Below, one piece after another: positions 51,625 through 62,070 of a stretch of 64,000 nt of DNA. The notes beneath the pieces were generated by a model. It searched no databases. It saw only the letters and a list, made by a program, of their open reading frames with translations, and was not told where the DNA came from. Every line of letters starts with the position of its first letter. Within the stretch, counting starts at the first letter, position 1. The position numbers and the translations under genes are program-made. This DNA comes from Hanleya hanleyi (lineage: Eukaryota; Mollusca; Polyplacophora; Lepidopleurida; Hanleyidae): assembly GCA_036873755.1 (NCBI GenBank), contig JAVTVY010039344.1, positions 62,001 to 126,000 on the forward strand, read 5' to 3'.

Positions 51625-52195
51625 TAAAACCCGGATGTTCCACAGTGCCCGGCTGTAAGATGAGGTGCCGGATGAAAAAAGTGCCCGGCTGTACAACCCC
51701 GATAGAAGGACCCGGATGATAATGATAAAAACAGACAAGGACCCGGATGTAAAGAATGGAAGATATAAACCGATGAGTACCCGGATGCAGGTCAGTACAT
51801 GTATTCCTATCACCAGACCGAAGACCCGGATGTAAAAAATGATGTAACCCCAATAGTAGGACCCGGATATAGGTCAGACATTCCCCAGACCGAAGACCCG
51901 GATGTAAAAAATAAATGATGTAACCCCGATAGTAAAACCCGGATGTTCTGGTACATTCCTATTCATCATAATAAAAACAGGCAAGGACCCGGATGTGAAG
52001 AATGGAAAAAAACCCCGATGAGTACCCGGATACAGGTCAGTACATGCATTCCTATCACCAGACCGAAGACCCGGATGTAAACAATGATGTAACCCCAATA
52101 GTAGGACCCGGATATAGGTCAAACATTCCCAGACCGAAGACCCGGATGTAAAATAATTATGTAACTCCGATAGTAGGACCCGGATGTTCTAGTAC
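51625..52195 (-). promoter_or_regulatory. Array of 14 ACCCGGAT (ETS-like) sites
   Basis: ACCCGGAT followed mostly by GTAAA, GTTC or ATAG occurs near 51628, 51709, 51740, 51779, 51824, 51860, 51895, 51937, 51987, 52024, 52069, 52106, 52140 and 52178, all in the same orientation, with a few degenerate extras (GCCGGATG, CCCGGCTGT). Part of the spacing is a duplication of about 250 bp (CAGTACATGxATTCCTATCA repeats). ACCCGGATGTA matches the consensus of SPDEF/ELF-class ETS factors. Placed directly upstream of the CARD gene TATA box; candidate enhancer. Confidence 0.6.
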
Positions 52196-52423
52196 ATTCC
52201 TATTCATCATACCATACCCAGGAGAGGTCACGACCGATTCACGCAGACTGGAGGTGACGTCATACACTTGCGCAGAAACACCTGCGCAAACCACTTTCGG
52301 TTTTGTTTTCTGCGCATGCGCCAGATGCGCCAAAGGCTCCAGATGCTTGCTATATACTAACTTTTGGCGTCGTGAATTGTTTAAACGAGTAAAGTGCTTC
52401 AGACAGGTCGTACAAGAGAACAT
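52196..52423 (-). pseudogene. C2H2 zinc-finger scrap
   Basis: MFSCTTCLKHFTRLNNSRR at 52423: C-x2-C-x4-F-x2-L is the start of a C2H2 finger of the kind found before Polinton PolB, but the two His are replaced. The frame then becomes unrelated. A GCGCATGCGC palindrome lies inside it at about 52312. Related to the next gene (MFTRTTCSKPFHRLDSLRRH). Confidence 0.45.
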
Positions 52424-52514
52424 GTCGGCTGCAGATCAGGAAATTCTGAAAACTCCAATTTAACTCCACTTTTAAAAGCCCTCACCCCAGAAGAACTCTC
52501 TTACGGTGTTCTCT

Positions 52515-53002
52515 TCACCAATCAGGGCATCGCCGTCCTGTACAGCCTGAGAGCTTGAAGCGCAGATATTCTCGGGTGCGCACTTGAGACATATAGAGAT
52601 GTGTATGTGTCCAAAGATGGAAGCACTCCTCGACACTGGGATCAATCTCCATCGGTTCTTCAACTCGGGACGGTGAATCGACCTCCACGGGTTCTTCAAT
52701 TCGAAGATGCATCTTCATGGAAACTGAAATGTCCGGTCTCGAGAGTGGTGAGCTTGATCCGTGGATGACACTTTGATGACGTCTCAATTGAATGGGATGC
52801 TCAGAGACTATACACACTCTGCACATGTATGCTTGTGTACTTCATGGCGTGCACGTGTGTGACGACGTAAACTGTCCAGGCGATGAAAGGGCTTCGAGCA
52901 AGTAGTACGCGTGAACATCGTGGTAGAGTGTCTGCTGAATGGAACGTCGAATGTGTACGTTTTGGGGATACGCTTGCATTTATGGAATGTAACGCCCGCC
53001 AA
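52515..53002 (-). pseudogene. Two-finger C2H2 zinc-finger protein, frameshifted
   Basis: Upstream frame: TRTTCSKPFHRLDSLRRHTR with RARHEVHKHTCAEC. Downstream frame: YMCRVCIVSEHPIQLRRHQS and VIHGSS, a finger with C-x2-C and H-x4-H. Then acidic repeats (RIEEPVEVDSPSRVEEPMEI). The frame changes between fingers near 52815. Likely a DNA-binding accessory protein or the detached N-terminus of a PolB-type protein, since PolB scrap follows on the other strand at 53.2 kb. Confidence 0.5.
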
Positions 53003-53229
53003 TGCTTAGCTTAACGCTTCAACGTAGATTCGTCCTTGCTCACAATCGAGGAGTCCTTGGATATCCAGGCGTTGTGAGTCATACGCCTGGCGACATCGAA
53101 CATCGAGATCAGTGTAGTATTGACAGCTAACCGGGACTATTGATCCATGATACGACGATGTTTCCACCGTCATCGCCCGCTGCTTGACATCTACAATTTC
53201 CGGTTTATCGACCTCATCTCTCTACACAG
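53003..53229. other. Intergenic, no gene seen
   Basis: Short spacer between the zinc-finger remnant (-) and the PolB scrap (+). No repeat or motif stands out. Confidence 0.4.
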
Positions 53230-53670
53230 ATACATGGAAGCCATCTTCAATGACCAAAGTACGACCTTCAAGTGAAATCTGGCGTTCGACTATTTGCTGC
53301 GGCAGAAGGAAACCAACCAAGTCCGGTACTTTTAGCCGAGTACTAACATTCTGGTATTTGACCAACCGTTCACACATCATTAATCGTGCGTCACTGGAGA
53401 CGGTGCTGGCTTAAGTGGACCAATTGGATGTCTTGGGATGGGCCCATCAAAACGCCCCAACACCCAATGGATCGTGGAGAGGGTGACCAATGTCACGTTT
53501 TTCGTCACCAAGATGACCGACCACCCCATCGGTTGAACGTATTCACCCATGCACTGATGGATACCGTAACATGCCGTATATACTCCATATGTCTACATCC
53601 TGATCGTTAAAGTCAGCTCTGTGAACATTTGTACCTAATACCACTGTTCTTGAAATAATAAGACGTGCAG
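53230..53670 (+). pseudogene. PolB N-terminal scrap (fourth copy) with 3' flank
   Basis: Plus strand 53230-53540 contains, across frames and stops, the PolB N-terminal signatures: EAIFNDQST, then RQKETNQVR, ILVFDQPF, VDQLDVLGWA and NVTFFVTKMTDHPIG, as at 36.5-36.8 kb. 53300-53670 is the inverted duplicate of 25985-26333, including 130 bp of non-coding 3' flank. Confidence 0.7.
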
Positions 53671-55640
53671 ACGTATTACGTGATTCTTTATTCATGTGTA
53701 GCCGGAGAAAGGCGGCAGCCAGGCCGTAAGTCCTAGTATACGAAATCGTTGGGCGGGAGAAAGACCGCAGTCAAGCCGATAGGCGGCAGCCGGGCCGTGG
53801 GTCCTGTGTATCCGAACGAAACCTCCAAACAGGGTTATCTTCCCTTCTGCCTGTCGATCGATCCTGCCCTTATTCACTTATACAAGCCGAAAAACGCCCT
53901 TACATTCTCCACAGAGTGGGTCTTCACCGAGCCTTGTATCCTTTGACGGAGATTAAAAGTGCGAGATTATCCCAACGTCTCTGAATCGCAACAACTTGAA
54001 TTAACCAGAATTAATCAACTGCAGCGCATGTGGGGGATTCGGCAGACAAAAGAAAACAAACAATCGATGACTGTCGGTAATATAATAGCTGTGCATCTCT
54101 TTACAACAACAACACTACATAAAGTCTACCGTACTGTCATTTATTTGAAAACAAGTCAGCAATGTTTGTTTTCGGAATCAATTAATGCTCACGCACATTA
54201 ACATCTACAACATTAAATATCAGTATTTAGTATGCTGATAAGGACTCTTTGGCTGGTAAGATTACGGTTTTGTGAATGGCAGGTCAATCCCAGTAAATAA
54301 TTGTGTAACCGAACCGATTTGTTAGTCTTTAGAATGATTCTATACTACTTTCGGGGAAATATTCCTATTTTCCTTTTCTCTCTTCTTTTCTTGCATCTTG
54401 CTCAGATGACTTCAAAAGCATAGCATATACTGCTTACTTTGTCCCTTGCACACCCACTAAAATGTGTCGTTCTCCAGTAAGACAAACCTATTACAATATA
54501 TTGTGGAAAAACTTATATAATCAGGATTACAGCCTACAGTTCATTAGTATAGATGTGAATTTTGTTTGTGTTCAAAACCAGCCTTCGTTTAAAATGGCTA
54601 TTCCTCACATCTGCGCAAACCCAGTCATATCAAATTTCAACAGAGATTAGCCCCAGTTCCGGTTTGCTCCAGTATATTAGTATGGTGGGCGGTAACCTCC
54701 CTTTCCCGGATTTGTTTGTATCTATATCGATAGCCGATCAAGATGTCCATAGCCGACCAACTTGTATTTTGTTATGGCAGCTAATTTCATATATCACCCA
54801 CGCCGAGATCAAAGAGCACGGTGACACCGATTTATATTTTCAATTTCATAAGATGTTAGGCCTATTATGACATTTCGTTTGGCGTGTTCGCAAGGAATAA
54901 AGCAACAAGTACCTGAACTCAGTACTCTTATTAGACATGAAATACGGTCCAGTGGTACGTGTGAATGCAACCTCCGAACAGGGTTGCCGCCCATTATGTC
55001 AGATCAGACACGCGATCGACATGACAGAAGGTGAGACAACCCTGTTTGGAAGTGGCTGCGGATGGGTCCTCGTATTCAACTTAATGGCACCGCATCATTC
55101 ATATACTTTCTGATAGAAGACTGACACATTTTTTGTAAATCCTGTCTCAATTTTCCTAATTTTTTTAGTTTCCTTTCCAAATAATATAAGCGGAAAATTG
55201 ATCAAATTTGCAAGGAACCATCCCGTACTGAATTAACTTTGAATATCTCTAAAATTTCCGTTTCATATCTCAAACTTTCACAGTTAAAGTAGTGCGAGAG
55301 ACGAAGGCGATTAATCGAACATCATTTAATTTTCACGTGTTTTTTGGGGGGTAAAATCTGGTCCTAGAAAGCCTAGAGAGCTATTAAAAGTTGCTCCGGT
55401 ATGGTGGAATAATCCGCATTTTTTTCATAATATTCTGCTTTGCAAGCGAGTGGCGAACACTCAGTGGAGGTCACCAAGTGCTTTCTATATGATTTAGCAC
55501 ACGGGGCTGAAACTTGATTGAAAATCATTTCCACTGTCTGAACGGAGTTTATAGTACCCAAAGAATGAATTCAGTCTAGGTTGGAACAGTTATGACCGCT
55601 CCAATCAATGCTGGTAACAGTACGTTTAGGGTCTTACCTG
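53671..55640. other. AT-rich flank, no gene seen
   Basis: A short GC-rich direct repeat (GGCGGCAGCCxGGCCGTxxGTCC at about 53710 and 53783) and a related AACCTCC(A/G)AACAGGGTT motif at 53820 and 54968. The remainder to 55634 has only random short ORFs; 55635-55640 is the left target-site copy of the next element. Confidence 0.45.
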
Positions 55641-57600
55641 AGTAGTAGTATAACCGCAAATTCCTTATAAAAAATGTGGCTGAGGCAGATGACGTAGCGG
55701 AGTGACGCGGAGGTGACGTCACGATGACGTCACATTCGGTCACGTGATATCCGGGTCAAAGGCCACATACGGGTCACTTTCGGTCACATGAACAAGAGTG
55801 ATCTCCCCCTACATATAAGACCAATGTTAATCTATACGGGCCGGCGCAGTGGACAATGTTTAACCTGATGGAAAATCCACTCATGGACATTTGCGGTATA
55901 GGTTGTGGCCCTTGTTTTCTTCATCTCGAGCTATAGAACACGATGGGCGGGGTCTCGAGGCCAAACGTTGAATTTTTTTGAAGGTTTACCATGCGCATAC
56001 ACACTGGGCAAGTAGCGCTGGGATGGACGTTTTGGTGTATAGGCGGACCCATAATGGTACGATTGGGTCGTGTGAGGTGTCATCGTGAAGCACTCGTGGG
56101 GGAGCGTCCAACTGGATGGGCCTGGGGTGGAACTGGCGTCATTCTGCGCATGCGCAGTAGAAAAAGTGTATTTGAATGGACGTTTTAGGGTGTCACCGTG
56201 AAGCCCTCGTGGAGATCCATCTGACTGCACTAATGTGTCGTCCGTTTTCAACATTCTGCGCATGCGCAGGCAGGGAATGGTGGGGAAATGGGCACTGGAA
56301 GGGACGTTTTGGGGTCGAGGTGGACCAATAGTGGTCCGATTGGGCCGTATGAGGTATCAGTTTGAAGCATTCGTGGGGAAGCGTTCAACTGGATGGGAAC
56401 TGACGTCATTCTGCGCATGCGCAGTAGGAAAAGTTTATTGGAATGGACGTTTTTGGAGTCGCGACGGACCAATAGTGATCCGATTGGGCCATATGAGGTG
56501 TCACGTGAAGCTCTCGTGAGGAACCATCCGACTGGGCTAGTGTGTCGTCCGGTTTCAACATTCTGCGCATGCGCAGTCTGGTCGTAGTATAGAGAGCAGG
56601 CATTTTAGGGGTTCGTGGGGGTCTGCTGAGTGATTGTGGGACCATCCGTGGCCCAAATGGAGCGTGTGGGGTGTCATCTTCAAGCTTTCGTGGTGTAGTC
56701 CACGACTTGGGGGATGTCCATGTCATCTGTGGCGCCATTGGTCATGTCATCAGTACGAGTAGTAGCCAAAGTGGGCATTTTGGGGGTGCGTTGGGTGTGT
56801 TTGAGGGATTGAAGGACGATTTTTGGTCCGAATGCGTCGTGTGAGGTGTCAAAGTGAAGATTTCGTGGTATAGACCAAGACTTGAGGGATGTCCACGTCA
56901 TCTGTGACGTCATCGGTGACGCCATCAGTAGGAGTAGGAGCCAAAGTGGGCATTTTGTGTGTGTGAAGGAAGGTGTTTGGGATAGAGCGTCCGGTTTTAA
57001 CATTCTGCGCATGCGCAGTCTGGTCGTAGTATAGAAAACAGGCATTTTAGGGGTTCGTGGGGTCTGTTGAGTGAATGAGGGACCATCCGTGGTCCTAGTA
57101 GGCCGTGTAGCTCTCGTGGTGTAGACCACGACTTGTGGGATGTCCACTTCATCTGTGACGTCATTGGTGACGTCATCAGTACGAGTTGTAGCGAAAGCGG
57201 CCATTTTGAGAGTGTGAAGGAAGGTGTTTGGGGTAGAGATGGACCATCCGTAGTCCAAATGGACCGTGAGGCGTGCCCAACGCCCGTCAACGCCCGGTGG
57301 TGGTGGTGTCTGTACATATACTGATTAACATGTGTCCCTTATCAGCCCGGGACGACGAATAGTATGGTTCTTGCTGGAAGTCATTGGGGGAGCGTCCATT
57401 GTGAGTGCGTGTGTGTGTGTGTGTGTGTTGGTGCGTGTGTGTGTGTGTGTGTGTGAGAGAGAGTGTGTGTGTGTGAGTGGGTGTGTGTGTGTGTGTGCAC
57501 GCACACGCATACACACACACACACGCATACACACACACGCACGCACGCACGCCCACGCACGCACGCACGCACGCCCGCCCACGCACGCACGCGCGCACGT

Positions 57601-57687
<87 letters not shown>

Positions 57688-59889
57688 ATGGACGCTCCCC
57701 CTATGACTTCCAACAAAAAACCATACCATTTGTCGTCCCGGACTGATGAGGGACACGTGTTAATCAGTATATGTACAGGCACCACCGTCACCATCACCAC
57801 CGAGCGTTGGGCACTCCTTGCGGGTCATTTGGACCACGGATGTTCCATCTCTACCCCTTCCTTCACACCCCCAAAATGACCGCTTTCGCTACCACTCATA
57901 TTGATGACGTCACCAATGACGTCATAGATGACGTGGGCATCCTTCAAGTCGTGGTCTACACCACGTTGGCTTCAATATGACACCCTACACGGCCTATTAG
58001 GACCACGGATGGTCCCTCAATCACCCAGCAGACCCCCACGAACCCCTAAAATGCCTGTTTTCTATACTACGACCAGACTGCGCATGCGGAATGATGAAAC
58101 CGGACTAGACACCAGTCCAATCCGACGCTACCCCAAGAGAACTTCAAAATAAGGCCTCATAAGGTCCATTTGGACCACGGATGGTTTCTCTCTATCCCAA
58201 ACACCTTCCTTCACACCCCCAAAATGCCCACTTTGGCTACTACTCCTACTGACGACGTCACCAATGGCGTCACGGATGATGTGGACATCCCTCAAGTCGT
58301 GGTATACACCATGATGGCTTCACTTTGACACCTCACAGAACGCATTCGGACCAAGACTGGTCCCTCAAACACTCCCCCACACACCCCCAAAACGACCGCT
58401 TTACTTACTACACCCCAACTGCGCAGGCGCGGATTGGCACGACTTCCAATAAAAAAACACGCCAGTCTGACTCTACCCCACGAAAGCTTCACTAGGATAC
58501 CTCAACCGGCCAATTGGAACAAACATGGTCCATCTCTACCCCAAACACCTTCCTTCACACTCCAAAAATGCCCACTTTGGCTACTACTCCTACTGATGAC
58601 GTCATCAATGAAGTCACAGATGACGTGGACATCCCTCAAGTCGTTGTCTATACCACGAAAGCTTCACTTTGACACCTCACACGACGCATTCAGACCAAGA
58701 ATGGTCCTTCAATCGCTCAAACACACTCCCATGCACCCCCAAAACGGTCACCTTGGCTACTACTCGTACTGATGACTTCACCAATGACGTCACAGATGAC
58801 ATGGAAATCCCCCAAGTCGTGGTCTACACCACGAGAGCTTCAAGATGACAACCCACACGGTTCATTTAGACCACGGATGGTCCAACAATCACTCAACAGA
58901 CCCCCGCGAACCCCTAAATGCCTGATTTTTATACTACGACCAGACTGCGCATGCACAGAATGTTGAAATCGGACGACACACTAGCTCAGTCGGATGGTTT
59001 CCCACGAGGGCTTCACGATGACACCTCATATGGCCCAATCGGACCACTATTGGTCCGTCTCGACCCCAAAACGTCCATTCCAATAAACTTTTTCTACTGC
59101 GCATTCGCAGAATGACGTCAGTTCCACCCTACAACCCATCCAGTTAAACGCTTCCCCACGAATGATTAAAACTGATACCTCATACAGCCCAATCGGACCA
59201 CCTTTGCTCCATCTCGACCCCAAAACGTCCCTTCCAGTGCCCATTTTCCCATCATTCCCTGTCTGCGCATGCGCAGAATGTTGAAAATGAACGACACATT
59301 AGTCCAGTCGAATGGACCTCCACGAGAGCTTCACGATGACACCTCCCACAGCCCAGTACGCCCACTATGGATCCGTCTCGACCCCAAAACGTCCATTCAA
59401 ATACACTTTCTCTACTGCGCATGCGCAGAATGACGTCAGTTCCACCCCACACCCATCCAGTTGAACGTTCCCTCACGAGTGCTTCACGACCCAATCGGAC
59501 CATTATGGGTTCACCCAGACCCCAAAACGTTCACCACAGCGCTACTTGCCCAGTGCGCATGCGCACGGTAACTTTTAAGAAAAATTCAACGCTTGGCCTA
59601 GAGACCCCGCCCATCGTGTTCTACAGTTCGAGATGAAAAAAACAAAGGGCCACACCCTATACCGCAAATGTCCATGAGTGGGTTTTCCATCAGGTTAAAG
59701 TCACTGGGGTCTTATATGTAGGGGGATATCACTCTTGTTCACGTGACCGGAAGTGACTCGGATGTGACCGTTGACCCGAATGTCACGTGACCGGATGTGA
59801 CGTCATCGTGACATCACCTCCGCGTCAATCCGCTACGTCATCAGCCTCAGCCACATTTTTTATAATGAATTTGCGGTTATACTACTACT
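55641..59889. mobile_element. 4.2-kb palindromic non-autonomous Polinton-like element
   Basis: Left end AGTAGTAGTATAACCGCAAA (55641) matches the reverse complement of the right end (59889). The arms pair through ATAAAAAATGTGGCTGAGGC, GACGTCACGATGACGTCAC, GTCACGTGA, 153-bp-family units, and gene-less CRE-rich segments, to a centre of GT/CA microsatellite at 57.4-57.7 kb. Flanks TACCTG (55635-55640) and TACCTA (59890-59895) match in 5 of 6 bases. 5'-AG/CT-3' ends and a 6-bp duplication are the Polinton signature. No ORF of weight; arms 1.75 and 2.2 kb. Confidence 0.8.
57398..57690 (+). repeat. GT...CA palindromic microsatellite at element centre
   Basis: GT/GA-rich run (57400-57500), CGCA-rich middle, and about 45 CA units (57605-57682). 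The inverse orientation on the two sides makes it the symmetric centre of the palindrome. Long Cys/Val/His/Thr ORFs across it are artefacts. Confidence 0.95.
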
Positions 59890-59939
59890 TACCTAGATGC
59901 TTTTTCTGGACCCCAAAAGCCTAGGACCGGGCAAATTGT

Positions 59940-60310
59940 GCCGTGTAGCAACAACTAATGACACGATTGTCGTAATTATGACAATTGTGTCCTTAGCAGT
60001 TGTCAGGTCGCCAGCTTCACAACACATAGCAGGCGAATCTGTCATTAAAAAAAAATGGTAGCGAGCATATTGACACTTATTGTCACAACTGAAAACCAGT
60101 AATTATTTGAGGCAGAAATATATCACACTTGATGTATGACTAAATCTTTGATATACTGTACGTGCAATAGCAACCACTAATGACACAATCGTTGTAATTG
60201 CGTCATTAGTAGTTGACTCTACATGCAGTCGCCTGCTAATGACGCAATTACGACATTAACTGATGGCGACCTGACAACTGCTAATGACACAATTGTCACA
60301 ATTGGCATTG
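59940..60310. mobile_element. MITE-like hairpin with TAATGACACAATTG motifs
   Basis: CTAATGACAC(G/A)ATTGT recurs at about 59953, 60178 and 60278, with its reverse (ACAATTGTGTC, GCGTCATTAG) at 59983 and 60208. AGCAGTTGTCAGGTCGCCA (59995) pairs with TGGCGACCTGACAACTGCT (60263). No coding capacity. Size and structure fit a small foldback element. Confidence 0.6.
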
Positions 60311-61370
60311 ACGTTCCCAAGTGTCACCAAACACAAGGACAAAAGGCCTGAACAACACATACTTGGTACTTACATAACAGACTAACCGGAAATGACATTG
60401 AATAATAGTAGGATATTTTCGCTGGACATGTAGATTGCAGACGAAATGTCAAGAAAACAGAAAACTTCCAAAGATTCAAGGTCCGTGGACAGCAATTCTT
60501 AACAAACAATATGATTCGCCAGAACTGCATTGTTCTTTAAAATGGTGCAGCCACCATTGTGGCCGATACTAAATGACGACATTAGAGGGATATTTACCCT
60601 ATAATTACACCATATGACAATGTTTACACAATATAATGATGGCTTTGCTGTCTTGATAGGTTTAAGATGGCGTCGCTTCCGTCATCGGACGTTACACCAT
60701 ACACAAATATGTCGACCAGATGTGGTTTTGAGAATTGTACGTCTTTGGTTGGGGCACCACAGAAAACGCCAAACCTCCATTATAGTATATTATCAAACAC
60801 CACCGCACATGGAATAAATTAAATTTCGTAATTTCGACCCCAAAAAGAAAATCTGTCAGACAATGTATGGATTACACAAATGGGTTACATAAACGACAAC
60901 ACATTACATACGCAATTCTCCATGAAAAGTAATGCAGAAAACATGTTTTCACGTCATGTATATACGTTCATTCAAGAATAATCGTATGAGACGACGTTTG
61001 GCACTTTCTAATTTATCAATTTATTTTTAAATATCGAACATTTAGCAACTGACTATATAAAACTGGGAAACTTGCACTCAGAAAAAGCATTATATCTAGA
61101 TTTATAAATCCTGTCCTTGATTTATAAATATGCAACTGAATCCGAACTGCGAAAGTTTCGAATTGATAGGTTGTATATCCCTCGAGTAAATGACTTCATA
61201 CACCTGTACTACAAAACGTATACGACAGTCTATGTGGTTACTGCTTTTAGCAGCGGGTGGTTGGGTGGTTTCAGGTTCCTGTTGCTTCAATGCATTTTGC
61301 TGAGAAGCAACAGGAACTTGAGAATGTGATGTCTAGCACTGTAATATCACTTGTCTTTATTGCACCATGT
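60311..61370. other. AT-rich flank, no gene seen
   Basis: Only short random ORFs. An AGGAACTTGAG/CTCAGGTTCCTG-like pair near 61275-61320 (GTTCCTGTTGCTTC...GAAGCAACAGGAAC) forms a hairpin of about 14 bp. Confidence 0.4.
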
Positions 61371-61379
61371 AAGCGTCCT

Positions 61380-61567
61380 GTCTGTGTCTTGTACGCTGTC
61401 CTCAGTGTTTTATAGGGTGGATGGAGGGTGTCTGGTTCCATGCTGCTTCAAAGATTTCTTCTTTGAAGTCGCAGGAACACAACTGGGCTGGGTGGTGCTT
61501 AGTTGGTTCGTCGTGATATAGCTGAAATATTGTTGAAAGCGACGTTAAATTCTATTCACTCACTCAC
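61380..61567 (+). mobile_element. Molluscan SINE-like tail
   Basis: CGTGATATAGCTGAAATATT, then GTTGAAAGCGACGTTAAA and a terminal CACTCACTCACT run. I recognise this kind of 3' end from repeats abundant in gastropod (for example abalone-type) genomes; that link is from memory. A second hairpin GATTTCTTCTTTGAAGTC lies at 61449. Confidence 0.55.
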
Positions 61568-61664
61568 TGCTTTTAACAAACGTATGTTTGTTCTGCTAGA
61601 ATTTAACTTTTTGCTGTAGTCTTCGTGTTTTCAGCATAAACGTACACTTCGTATACACTGAAGT

Positions 61665-62070
61665 CTATGTTGTTTGTGTATTGTCAGTATACGCTCCAGT
61701 CTATGTTGTTTTTGTTGCATATGCAATAATTTATGTTTGTGCTGTCAGCATACGCTGCAAGCTACGTGGTTGTGCTGTAAGCATACGCTACAACCAACGC
61801 TGTATGTTCTGTCAGCATACGCTGCAAACAATGTTGTTTATGCGGTCACCATACTCTGCAACCAATGTTGTTTGTTCTGTCAGCATACACTGCAATGTCG
61901 TCTGTGCACTGCCGCAACCATTGTTGTTTGTGGCATACGCAAGAATCAGTGTTACTTGTGCTGTCAGCATACGCTACGATCAATGTTGCTTGTGCTGTCA
62001 GCATATTTTTTAATCCATGTTGTTTTTGCTGACAGTGTATGCTACAATTTGTGTTTGTCCTGTCAGTATG
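61665..62070 (+). repeat. Minisatellite, about 39-bp unit
   Basis: Around ten diverged copies of a unit with CTGTCAGCATACGCTGCAA and ATGTTGTTTGTG. The Cys-rich ORFs across it reflect the repeat. Confidence 0.8.

Noticed and set aside
57287..57879. Several overlapping ORFs of 80-140 codons made of Cys-Val or His-Thr repeats
   Set aside because: They are translations of the GT/CA microsatellite in all frames.
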